Shown here: piece after piece, positions 7,328 through 14,651 of the stretch | How the letters are laid out: each line of letters begins with the position of its first letter | How positions within the stretch are numbered: position 1 is the first letter of the stretch | Assembly (NCBI GenBank): GCA_021792315.1 | Contig: JAJYUX010000025.1 | Span: forward strand, 1 to 18,120 | Source: an archaeon | GTDB taxonomy: Archaea > Thermoproteota > Nitrososphaeria > Nitrososphaerales > CADDZS01 | Length of the DNA: 18,120 bases | Reading direction: 5' to 3' | Notes under the pieces: model-generated | What the model saw: the letters and a program-made list of their open reading frames with translations, nothing else | Databases searched by the model: none | What the model was told of the DNA's origin: nothing | Position numbers and translations under genes: made by a program

Positions 7328-8173
7328 TTGGCTGAACTAGTTGAAAGAAATAGCGGGAGAACTCCCCCGGAACTTCTAAGTGATTTGATTAATTGGTTCA
7401 AGCCTTTTACTTCATGCATAGTGGCGTTTTCTGCAGGTGTGGACTCCTCATTGCTTGCGTACTGCGCAAGAAAAGCGCTCTCTAATAGTGCGTACGCGGT
7501 CACTTCTCTATCACCATCTTTCTCTGAAGTGGAAAAGAGAGCGACCCGCGAAGTAGCGGCCGAGTTGGGCATTCAGCTGATAGAGGTTCAACAACACGAT
7601 CTTGGCACACCCGAGTATGTCTCGAATGGGGTAACACGTTGCTACTTTTGCAGAAGAAATCTCGCAGACGCTATTCAACCCGTTCGAGAAAGACTAGCCA
7701 TCAAAGTGTGCATAGATGGGACTCATAAAGACGACATGGGATCTCCGAGACCTGGAATCAAAGCTCTTCGAGAAGCTGGTTTCAGGGCACCTTACGTGGA
7801 GCTTGACATCGGAAAGGAACAAATTAGGTCTGTAGCGAGATTGCTCAAACTCTCCAATTCGGAGCGTCCAAGTGAAGCTTGCCTTTCCAGCCGAGTGGCA
7901 TTTGGACAGAAGATCGATTTGGAGACTCTCAGGAAGATAGAAACTGCCGAGAATGCGGTGCGATTCATAACAAATGCGAATGTGGTGCGAGTACGGACAA
8001 TTGGGGAAAGGGCGAGTGTGGAAGTGAATAAACCTGCGGTTCCGACTGCAATTCAACGAAGTTCTGAGATTGAACGCGTTCTGAAAAAGCTCGGGTACTT
8101 GAGTGTTGTAATAGATCCAGACGGCTACAGATCTGGTAAGATGCTTGAGCTGTTCGTGAGAAATGGGTTATGA
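7328..8173 (+). CDS. larE: LarE, ATP-dependent sulfur transferase for nickel-pincer nucleotide
   Basis: LarE adenylates the two carboxylates of the LarB product and replaces them with thiocarboxylates. From TTG 7328 the product has 281 residues. The PP-loop reads AFSAGVDSSLLAY near residues 33-45, with SAGVDS in place of the common SGGVDS. The family pattern TRCYFCRRNLADAI supplies Cys105 and Cys108, and PSEACLSSR supplies Cys185. A single conserved Cys gives up its sulfur in the Lactobacillus-type enzyme, whereas Thermotoga-type LarE holds a [4Fe-4S] cluster with three Cys. The CxxC plus Cys185 arrangement suggests the cluster type, which is an inference. The gene is 18 nt after larC2 and 13 nt before the SHMT gene on the same strand. 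The related ExsB/QueC and NAD synthetase families lack the CLSSR signature. Confidence 0.92.
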   Translation: MAELVERNSGRTPPELLSDLINWFKPFTSCIVAFSAGVDSSLLAYCARKALSNSAYAVTSLSPSFSEVEKRATREVAAELGIQLIEVQQHDLGTPEYVSNGVTRCYFCRRNLADAIQPVRERLAIKVCIDGTHKDDMGSPRPGIKALREAGFRAPYVELDIGKEQIRSVARLLKLSNSERPSEACLSSRVAFGQKIDLETLRKIETAENAVRFITNANVVRVRTIGERASVEVNKPAVPTAIQRSSEIERVLKKLGYLSVVIDPDGYRSGKMLELFVRNGL

Positions 8174-8186
8174 CATGTGAGTAGAC

Positions 8187-9383
8187 TTGAACAGAGATTC
8201 TGTCATAGAACGAGTTGTAAGTTTGAGGAAGTTGATAAGACAGCATGAGAACTGGCGTACAGAGCAGACTCTCAATCTTGTGGCATCCGAAAACTTTGCC
8301 AGTCCCGAAGCGCGCCGTTTTCTTTCTACCGACCTGTCAAACAGATATTCGGCTAGAGACCATTTCTACAGAGGAACACGGTACACGGACGAAATTGAAT
8401 CAATGGCCATCGATGTTGCTAGAGACCTGTACAGGGCGAAATTCGCTGATGTCCGTCCTATATCCGGACATACTTGCTCTTTGATATTGTACTTGTCATT
8501 TCTTAAGTCAGGAAACAAAGTTGTTACGTGTCCACCCAAATATGGCGGTTACCCCGGGTCATCAGAGGTTGGATTAGGTGGTTTACTATCTCTGAAGAAT
8601 CTTCACTTTCCGTTCGATCCGAAATTGATGAACATAATCCCTCGAGAGACATTTTCGATGCTTAAGTCCGAGCGCCCAGAGATGACGATCTTTGGTTCAA
8701 GCTTCATACCATTTCCCTATGAGGTCAGAAGATCTGTACCGACAGAGTATGAAGGACTTGTCGCTTATGATGGCTCTCATGTGATGGGACTCATTGCAGG
8801 TCGCCAATTTCAAGATCCACTGAGAGAGGGATGTAGCATCTTGATGGGCTCGACTCACAAATCGCTATTCGGTCCGCAGGGGGGTCTGATTCTGTCGAAT
8901 GATGAACAAGTCTTCTCTGTAATCGATAGAAGTGTTCACCCCGGTATAGTGGACAATATTCACTGGAATCGAGTAGCTTCTCTCACTTACTCTATGTTGG
9001 AACTTTCGAGATTCGGAAGTAAGTATGCCTCGCAGGTGGTTAAGAACTCTAAAGCTCTTGCGAAAGCACTTTATGAGATCGGAGTCCCAGTGAAGTGTGA
9101 TTCACTTGGGTTCACGATGTCCCACCAAGTACTTTTGGACTTCGATGTAGTAAAATCAGTCGAAATTGCAGACATTCTCCAGTCAGTGGATATCATAACG
9201 GATGTCGGAATCAGATTGGGAACTTCCGAGATCACACGTCGTGGGATGAAAGAGGGCGAAATGGAGACAATCGCAGCCATTATTGCTGACTCATTCAAAC
9301 CTCATATGAACAGGGAACAAACAAGGCGCAGAGTCCACAGTCTGACACGCGAGTTTGAAGGATTGGAATTCACTTTCCGATAG
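8187..9383 (+). CDS. glyA: Serine hydroxymethyltransferase, archaeal type
   Basis: SHMT is a PLP enzyme that interconverts serine and glycine and charges tetrahydrofolate or tetrahydromethanopterin with a C1 unit. The 398-residue product has LNLVASENFASPEARRFL, YRGTRYTDEIE and ADVRPISGHTC. The cofactor-binding region reads AYDGSHVMGLIAGRQFQDPL, then GSTHKSLFGPQGG with the PLP lysine at residue 225. C-terminal LGTSEITRRGMKEGEM is the usual substrate-binding stretch. TTG 8187 is the first start after an in-frame TGA at 8178. It lies 13 nt after larE, so it is probably the last gene of that operon. It is 20-30 residues shorter than common SHMTs, and the region at residues 110-150 is diverged, so a threonine-aldolase-like or other side activity cannot be excluded. 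Its stop is 6 nt from that of the convergent PRC-barrel gene. Confidence 0.88.
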   Translation: MNRDSVIERVVSLRKLIRQHENWRTEQTLNLVASENFASPEARRFLSTDLSNRYSARDHFYRGTRYTDEIESMAIDVARDLYRAKFADVRPISGHTCSLILYLSFLKSGNKVVTCPPKYGGYPGSSEVGLGGLLSLKNLHFPFDPKLMNIIPRETFSMLKSERPEMTIFGSSFIPFPYEVRRSVPTEYEGLVAYDGSHVMGLIAGRQFQDPLREGCSILMGSTHKSLFGPQGGLILSNDEQVFSVIDRSVHPGIVDNIHWNRVASLTYSMLELSRFGSKYASQVVKNSKALAKALYEIGVPVKCDSLGFTMSHQVLLDFDVVKSVEIADILQSVDIITDVGIRLGTSEITRRGMKEGEMETIAAIIADSFKPHMNREQTRRRVHSLTREFEGLEFTFR

Positions 9384-9389
9384 GATATC

Positions 9390-9764
9390 TTATCCATTTT
9401 GTAATGACTTTCCACATTTTATGCAGAATCTCGAATTTGCGCTGTTAGTATAACCACAATGGTTGCAGCTTCTCGGCCCCGAAGTCAATGTAGGCATTGG
9501 AGGCGGCGACAGAACGGGAGGCTCGGCAACCTTGCTATGGTTAGAGCCAGTAGTTTTCAACAAGATAACGTCAGCCATCGCTTGAATCTCGTCTGCATTG
9601 ACAATAGTCTCCTCGGTATTCGTTCCAGAAGATGCTTTTGGCTCCACATGCAATCCGACTTTGCCATCTGTCGAAACGACAATTTCCTTCACGGTGCCAA
9701 TCACTTCCGCGTTGCCTGAAATTACCGTCTTCCCAAGCAATTCTTCGCGTTTTAAGTAAGACAT
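9390..9764 (-). CDS. PRC-barrel protein with C-terminal zinc ribbon
   Basis: The 124-residue product starts with a PRC-barrel-like segment (LKREELLGKTVISGNAEVIGTVKEIVVSTDGKVGLHVEPK). A hydrophilic region follows (NADEIQAMADVILLK), then a Pro/Ser-rich linker (PPVLSPPPMPTLTSGP) and a four-Cys zinc ribbon (CNHC, ten residues, CIKC; residues 100-117). Archaeal PRC-barrel proteins are often linked to RNA processing or cell division, such as the CdvB/CdvA systems. Nothing here fixes the role. ATG 9764 precedes the domain directly. A TTG at 9785 would add seven residues. The gene diverges from the pfkB-family gene and converges on the SHMT gene with a 6-nt gap. Confidence 0.75.
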   Translation of the reverse strand: MSYLKREELLGKTVISGNAEVIGTVKEIVVSTDGKVGLHVEPKASSGTNTEETIVNADEIQAMADVILLKTTGSNHSKVAEPPVLSPPPMPTLTSGPRSCNHCGYTNSANSRFCIKCGKSLQNG

Positions 9765-9844
9765 CCGTTTAGTCTCATTGGTCAACTATGCGCAGCCCGT
9801 GAAGTTTTCTCGCTTTGCGTCTAAAAAACCTTCGTAGAAATTTC

Positions 9845-9853
9845 ACTTTAATA
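9845..9853 (+). promoter_or_regulatory. Putative TATA box for the PfkB-family gene
   Basis: ACTTTAATA is centred about 46 nt upstream of TTG 9896 and would give a leader of about 20 nt. It falls inside the longer open frame that begins at 9815, which argues that the upstream codons are not translated. Confidence 0.4.
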
Positions 9854-9895
9854 GTCTATCAGCAGAGGAATTGTCACATCCTGTGCGACTACCAT

Positions 9896-10960
9896 TTGGA
9901 TCGACAAAAATCGGCCCGGATCTCAAAGGCAATCGCGGGACTTCCATCAGTTGGCAAAATAACAGTCATGATTGACTTCTTTGTGGACAGATTTGTTCGC
10001 TTTGAAAATCTCGATGATCTTGTATCGGCGATCAGACGCAAGGGCGAACAGGGGGGAGGAAGTGTCAGAGGAATAAGACAAGAAGAAGCCAAAGGCGGAA
10101 ACGCAGTAAATCTAGCTTATGCTCTAGGTGTATTTGGTGCAGAAGTGAACCTCTTAGCTGTTGCCAATTCACTTTCTGCAGAGATCCTACTAGCAACTTT
10201 CAGGAATCTTCCCAATGTGCACATCCAGACCATCCAGGGTGACCCAGGATACACTATTGCGCTGGAATATAGACTGAAGAGTCGTAGAGTCAATGTTATG
10301 ATCAGCGATCCTGGAGATTTAGGCAATTTCGACGGAACCAAACTTTCTGACTCCAACCTCTATCAAGTTTCACATTCTAAAATTGTCGCAATAGTGAACT
10401 GGGCTGTCAATGCGAAGGGAAACGAATTATGCAGGAAAGTATTTTCCCTAGCCAAGAAGCATGGGGCATTAACATTCTTCGATCCCGCTGATCTGACAGG
10501 ACAGCAAATTCGGTTGAAGGAGTTGAAACAACTAGTTTTTGATTCTGGATTAGTAGACTATGTGAGTCTAAACGAGAATGAAGCGAGGGAAATGTCCAAG
10601 ACGCTCTTCAGACACAACTTGCCTCATAACTACACCACTCAAGATTTGAAAAAAGCTGCCGCTATACTCTCTGATGGATTCGGCTCAGTTGTCGATCTTC
10701 ACACAAGTAAATTCAGCGTTTCTGCGAGAGGAAGAGATGTCGTTTCGGAAGGATGTCTTAGAGTCGCCCAGAAGACAATAACAGGAGCTGGAGATATTTG
10801 GGCTGCAGCGAATCTCGCAGGACATCTTGCTGGGTTGAAAGGCTCTGATAGACTCATATTTGCGAATACCGCAGCTGGAATATACGTGTCAAGAGAAGAT
10901 GCCATCGCTCCTACTTTAGACGAAGTGTACCGGACTATTCGTGACAACTACAATCATTGA
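9896..10960 (+). CDS. PfkB-family carbohydrate/nucleoside kinase
   Basis: Members of this ribokinase fold phosphorylate sugars, nucleosides or vitamins. Visible motifs are the first strand KITVMIDFFVDRFV, the substrate motif KGGNAVNLAYALGVFGAEV and VSLNENEAREMSK. The catalytic anion-hole motif TGAGDIWAAANLAG lies near residue 297. The C-terminal helix contains ANTAAGIYVSREDAIAPTLDEV. The frame is open from 9815, but the first 27 codons look non-coding and contain the TATA box. TTG 9896 gives 354 residues and keeps the first strand. ATG 9968 would remove it. The substrate cannot be read from the sequence. The gene is alone on its strand between two minus-strand genes and overlaps the guaA stop by 7 nt. 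Confidence 0.85.
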   Translation: MDRQKSARISKAIAGLPSVGKITVMIDFFVDRFVRFENLDDLVSAIRRKGEQGGGSVRGIRQEEAKGGNAVNLAYALGVFGAEVNLLAVANSLSAEILLATFRNLPNVHIQTIQGDPGYTIALEYRLKSRRVNVMISDPGDLGNFDGTKLSDSNLYQVSHSKIVAIVNWAVNAKGNELCRKVFSLAKKHGALTFFDPADLTGQQIRLKELKQLVFDSGLVDYVSLNENEAREMSKTLFRHNLPHNYTTQDLKKAAAILSDGFGSVVDLHTSKFSVSARGRDVVSEGCLRVAQKTITGAGDIWAAANLAGHLAGLKGSDRLIFANTAAGIYVSREDAIAPTLDEVYRTIRDNYNH

Positions 10961-12504
10961 GGCTCTATAGTTGAGGGGGGTTTACTACTTATTGCGTAGG
11001 CAACCCAAGTAACCCCTTGCACCTCATTCGTTATTCTGTTGCTTATCTTCTCAAGAATGTCATAATGCAATCTACTCCAATCGGCGGTCATTGCTTCTCT
11101 TGACTCCACAACTCTGACAATTACAATGTGTCCCATTCTTCTTTCATCTCCAAGAACCCCTGTAGCGAGGTCGTCTCCGACGGCTCCATATGCCTGCCAG
11201 ACACTGTTGTAAAGTCCTGCACGCGCAAGTTCCTCTTCCACGATCGAACTTGCATCTCTACAAATATCGAGCTTCTTCTTTGTAACTGCACCGATTATTC
11301 TGACCGAAAGCCCTGGGCCCGGGAATGGATGAGTGTTGATTAACTCTCCTGAGAGACCGAGTGCTGCGGCAACATTTCTCACTTCGTCCTTGTAGAAATC
11401 TTTCAAAGGTTCTACTAGTTTGAATCCTAGTCTCTTAGGGAGCCCTGCAACATTGTGATGTGATTTGATCTTTGATTCATGTTTTGAGCTCCCCGCTGCG
11501 CTTTCAATAATATCCGTATAGAGAGTTCCTTGTGCGAGCCACTTTATGTTCCCCAATCTCTTGCTCACCCTAGTGAATGACTTAATAAATTCCCGTCCGA
11601 CTATCACGCGTTTCTTTTCTGGGTCTCTAACTCCTTCAAGTCTTTTCAAGAAAATTCTTGAGTCGTCGAGTACAATCAGATTCTTTCCTAGCTTCCCCCT
11701 GAAAGCAGATTCGATTTTTTCCTTTTCTCCTTTCCGGAGTAGCCCGTGATCTACGAATACGCAATAGAGCCGCTTCCCGATCGCACGTTGTAGAAGTTCC
11801 GCCGTCGTTGCTGAATCGATTCCTCCACTCAGAGCACAGATAACCCGATCATCTTTTCCGATTGTTTCCTCGAGTTCCGATATAGCGTCTTCAATCATGA
11901 TCTCTGTAGTCCAGTTTCTTTTCATTTTGCAAATTTCGAAAACAAAATTGGACAAAATCTGCATTCCATGTTCCGTGTGTGTCACTTCAGGGTGGAATTG
12001 CACGGCAAAAATGTTGCCAGATGAAATCGCGGCATATTGTGAGTTACTTGTTGAAGCTATGCTCGCGAATCCCAATGGAAGTGACTCTGCAGCGTCTCCG
12101 TGACTCATCCAGCAAACAGTTTGTGTACCGAGTCCTTTGAATAGCGCAATATTACTATTGATCTTGAGAATCGCTTTTCCGAATTCTCTCTTGGAAGATT
12201 GACTAACTCTTCCACCATTCTGATGAACAACAGCCTGAAGCCCGTAACAGATGCCCAAAACTGGCAATCCTATGGCGTACAATTTCTTATTCGGAAGCGG
12301 TGAACCTCGCACATAGACACTCTTAGGGCCCCCGGAGAGAATTATTCCCATTGTATTTCGTTTTATCACTTCATCTGGAGAGATGTCAAATGGGACTAAT
12401 TCGGCGTATACACCCAGCTCCCTTATTCTTCGACAAATGAGGTGTGCGTATTGTGCTCCGAAATCGAGTACGATAATCTTTTCGAGTGAGCCCGTATCTC
12501 GCAA
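10954..12504 (-). CDS. guaA: GMP synthase, single chain (glutamine amidotransferase plus synthetase)
   Basis: GuaA converts XMP to GMP with glutamine and ATP. The 516-residue chain combines both activities, which many archaea split into two genes. The class I amidotransferase domain holds LSGGPKSVY, catalytic Cys86 (GICYGLQ) and His171/Glu173 (QFHPEV). The ATP-pyrophosphatase domain has the P-loop LSGGIDS at 225-231, then VDHGLLRKGE. The dimerisation/XMP domain has HPFPGPGLSVRIIG and ends with ITNEVQGVTWVAYAISSKPPSTIEPQ. TTG 12504 lies 4 nt after the guaB stop and eight codons before the conserved N-terminus. The frame extends to 12564 inside guaB, but those codons are unconserved. A TATA-like box at 12531-12537 could give guaA its own near-leaderless mRNA. 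The stop overlaps that of the convergent PfkB gene by 7 nt. Confidence 0.95.
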   Translation of the reverse strand: MRDTGSLEKIIVLDFGAQYAHLICRRIRELGVYAELVPFDISPDEVIKRNTMGIILSGGPKSVYVRGSPLPNKKLYAIGLPVLGICYGLQAVVHQNGGRVSQSSKREFGKAILKINSNIALFKGLGTQTVCWMSHGDAAESLPLGFASIASTSNSQYAAISSGNIFAVQFHPEVTHTEHGMQILSNFVFEICKMKRNWTTEIMIEDAISELEETIGKDDRVICALSGGIDSATTAELLQRAIGKRLYCVFVDHGLLRKGEKEKIESAFRGKLGKNLIVLDDSRIFLKRLEGVRDPEKKRVIVGREFIKSFTRVSKRLGNIKWLAQGTLYTDIIESAAGSSKHESKIKSHHNVAGLPKRLGFKLVEPLKDFYKDEVRNVAAALGLSGELINTHPFPGPGLSVRIIGAVTKKKLDICRDASSIVEEELARAGLYNSVWQAYGAVGDDLATGVLGDERRMGHIVIVRVVESREAMTADWSRLHYDILEKISNRITNEVQGVTWVAYAISSKPPSTIEPQ

Positions 12505-12508
12505 CGTC

Positions 12509-13966
12509 CTAAATCTTCTCTTCGCCTGGCAATATAATGTTGTGAGGCCGTAGCTCGTCAACACCAGCCGCAGTTACTGCGCCGAATCTTGCTTTCGTCC
12601 ACAAATCTGGAATTGAGGCTGCACCTGCGTAGCCGAAAGCCGCCCTCAGACCTCCCACGAACTCCTCGGCAACCGTCTGAACATCACCTCGATAGGGAAC
12701 GACGCCTTCGACGCCCTCTGCGATGCCCTTGGCTGGCTGATTGTATCTATCCATCGCGAAACGCTTTTGCCTTGATGACGTACTGCCCATGCCACGATAT
12801 GGCTTGTAGTACTTACCACCTATCTTTATGAGTCCGCCAGGCGATTCAGTACATCCTGCAAACACATTCCCCATCATAACAACCGACGCCCCTGCAGCCA
12901 GTGCTAGTGTGGCATCCCCTGCTGCCCTAATTCCGCCGTCAGCAATTATAGGAATGTTCAACTTTTCTTGGGCAAGTGTTTCTGCAATCTGTGCAACCGC
13001 AAACAGCGTAGGGGCTCCGGCCTTCGTCACCTCAGAAGTGATGCAAATGGAACCAGAACCTACGCCGGCTCTAATGCCCGAGACCCGGCCATCAAGTGCT
13101 GCGATAACATCCTTAGTCGCTTCGCTTGTGCCTATGTTCCCAGCGATGAACTCCGTACTCACTTCTTTTGTAAGTCTCTTCGCTGACTCTATTACATTGA
13201 CATTATGAAAGTGTGCCACATCCGAAACGAGCACGTCAACATATTTCTCTAGTGCTTTTGCGCGTTGTACGTCGAATGGGGAGACCGAAGCTCCAACGAG
13301 TAGTCTGCCCTCTGAATCTCTCGAAGCCAAAGAATTTTTTTCGCGAGAATAAACATCCTTTATTGTGATCAACCCAAGTAGCTTCTTGTTATTGTCAACT
13401 ACTGGCAGCTTCTCTACTCGATAGTGATGCATGATCCGTTTTGCCTCCTCAATTGTGACATCTGCACCGGCGACCTTCACGTCGCTCGTCATGACTTTAC
13501 TGACTACTTCGCCTTTGTCGGCAAAGTTGACGTCTCGCCTAGTAAGTATTCCAACAAGTTTCTCATCACCTTCGACCACAGGCAGGCCTGAGATGCTTTT
13601 TCTGACCATAAGATCGAAAGCTTCGGAAACTTTCTGACTAGGGCTTATTGTGACTACATCGCGAATGATGAAAGATTCAGCCCGTTTCACCTTCTTGACG
13701 TTCTCAACCTGTTCTTCTATAGACATATTCCTGTGAACGATTCCAATTCCTCCTTGTCGCGCCATTGCTATCGCCATGTCTGCTTCAGTTACAGTGTCCA
13801 TGGGTGAAGATACCAAGGGCAGATTCAATTTCACATTAGCTGTCAATTTGATGGATAGATCCACATTCGAAGGCTCGATGTCACTTCTACCCGGCAAAAG
13901 CACGAAATCGCGGAAAGTATAGACTCCTCTAGCGTTAACTAATTTTGAGTAAGAATCTGCTGGCAA
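12509..13966 (-). CDS. guaB: Inosine-5'-monophosphate dehydrogenase
   Basis: GuaB oxidises IMP to XMP with NAD, the committed step to guanine nucleotides. From TTG 13966 the product has 485 residues, the normal length. The barrel N-terminus is YTFRDFVLLPGRSDI and PLVSSPMDTVTEADMAIAMARQGGIGIVHRN. Two CBS domains follow at about 103-150 and 158-212. The catalytic loop is GVGSGSICIT with Cys308, and the flap region is YRGMGS to RYNQ and EGVEGVVPYRG. SHFHN-like variation is present: the NAD-binding DTAHGH motif reads DVAHFHN (Asp249), and GPGS reads GSGS. The frame is open to 14059, but a TATA box at 14020-14025 and GAGGT at 13975-13979, 8 nt from TTG 13966, support the shorter start. guaA follows after 4 nt. 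Confidence 0.95.
   Translation of the reverse strand: MPADSYSKLVNARGVYTFRDFVLLPGRSDIEPSNVDLSIKLTANVKLNLPLVSSPMDTVTEADMAIAMARQGGIGIVHRNMSIEEQVENVKKVKRAESFIIRDVVTISPSQKVSEAFDLMVRKSISGLPVVEGDEKLVGILTRRDVNFADKGEVVSKVMTSDVKVAGADVTIEEAKRIMHHYRVEKLPVVDNNKKLLGLITIKDVYSREKNSLASRDSEGRLLVGASVSPFDVQRAKALEKYVDVLVSDVAHFHNVNVIESAKRLTKEVSTEFIAGNIGTSEATKDVIAALDGRVSGIRAGVGSGSICITSEVTKAGAPTLFAVAQIAETLAQEKLNIPIIADGGIRAAGDATLALAAGASVVMMGNVFAGCTESPGGLIKIGGKYYKPYRGMGSTSSRQKRFAMDRYNQPAKGIAEGVEGVVPYRGDVQTVAEEFVGGLRAAFGYAGAASIPDLWTKARFGAVTAAGVDELRPHNIILPGEEKI
12531..12537 (-). promoter_or_regulatory. Putative internal TATA box for guaA
   Basis: The minus strand reads TTATATT in the last codons of guaB, about 30 nt before TTG 12504 of guaA. 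The position fits a near-leaderless guaA transcript made in addition to read-through from guaB. Confidence 0.35.
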
Positions 13967-13974
13967 GGCGAAAT

Positions 13975-13979
13975 ACCTC
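13975..13979 (-). promoter_or_regulatory. Ribosome binding site that decides the guaB start
   Basis: GAGGT on the minus strand lies 8 nt before TTG 13966. It supports that codon over the upstream TTG 14008 and ATG 14059. Confidence 0.45.
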
Positions 13980-14019
13980 GATATTCTCCCTTGCCAAAAA
14001 TGTATCAAGGAAAGATGTC

Positions 14020-14025
14020 TATAAG
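14020..14025 (-). promoter_or_regulatory. Putative TATA box for guaB
   Basis: The minus strand reads CTTATA in the 79-nt gap between the upstream gene and TTG 13966 of guaB. A start site about 26 nt further on gives a leader of about 30 nt that contains the GAGGT site. Confidence 0.45.
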
Positions 14026-14045
14026 CCTTTATTGGTGGCCCTAGT

Positions 14046-14645
14046 TCATTTCTTCTCAAGCATTCGAGTTAATGCCCAATTTGCAGTACTCAGAATTTCG
14101 CTCAGTCTTGAATTATCTCGATAGTTGTTTACAGTTATTTTACTGATACTACCACCGGCTTCTTCAACTGAATAAGTGAGAATTTCAGATTGACTAATTT
14201 TCCCGGAGGAAACGAATTCCTGATCCTTGGATTCAAATCCTTTCAGAATTCTGTTCACAAAAAAAGTCTGAAATGGGGCCAAATCCTGAGCTACTTTGAC
14301 ATCGCTACTCGGAACGATGACTACGGAGCTAGGTCCAACAAACGCGTTTGCGATCAGAAGGCCATCTTTGGATCTGCGCAGTTGGCGTGTCTCTTGGATC
14401 ACGTTCGCGACTGAAGTATCTGCCGCGATTGTCTTCCCCCGCTGAGTTTGTTTCGAGATTTGTGTGGACTTAAGTTCAGCCGCGGGTACGAAACTACTCT
14501 TCCTCAGAACCGAGTCAACCACAAGCTGCATGTCCCTCAGACGACCAAGCTCCGCTTCAGTTTCCTGAATTCTCGATTCGAGCCATTCTCTGAGTTCGGC
14601 CGCTCTCTTCACATCTTCCTCATTTCTTGAATCTGGCTTCGACAT
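14046..14645 (-). CDS. Conserved-looking protein of unknown function with N-terminal coiled coil
   Basis: I do not recognise a named family. The 199-residue product begins with a charged helix with heptad character (VKRAAELREWLESRIQETEAELGRLRDMQLVVDSVL, about residues 10-45). A Ser/Thr/Gln-rich linker follows, then a mixed alpha/beta C-terminal region from about residue 90 (GLLIANAFVGPSSVVIVPSSDVKVAQDLAPFQTFFVNRIL; ISKITVNNYRDNSRLSEILSTANWALTRMLEKK). It has no signal peptide, membrane segment or Cys motif. Codon use and the lack of overlap with neighbours argue for a real gene. ATG 14645 is 6 nt after the folP stop and about 29 nt after a TATA-like GTTTAAGC. It sits between folP and guaB on one strand. 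Confidence 0.75.
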   Translation of the reverse strand: MSKPDSRNEEDVKRAAELREWLESRIQETEAELGRLRDMQLVVDSVLRKSSFVPAAELKSTQISKQTQRGKTIAADTSVANVIQETRQLRRSKDGLLIANAFVGPSSVVIVPSSDVKVAQDLAPFQTFFVNRILKGFESKDQEFVSSGKISQSEILTYSVEEAGGSISKITVNNYRDNSRLSEILSTANWALTRMLEKK

Positions 14646-14651
14646 CCGGTC

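Noticed and set aside
9815..9895. Upstream extension of the PfkB-family protein
   Set aside because: The extra 27 residues resemble no kinase N-terminus, and the region contains the likely TATA box.
10940..10985. Intrinsic terminator between the PfkB gene and guaA
   Set aside because: The coding regions overlap, and no GC-rich hairpin followed by a T-run is present.
12828..13208. Open frame of 126 codons antisense to guaB
   Set aside because: It is rich in Ala, Ser and Pro, as expected for the complement of a conserved barrel gene, and guaB is certain here.
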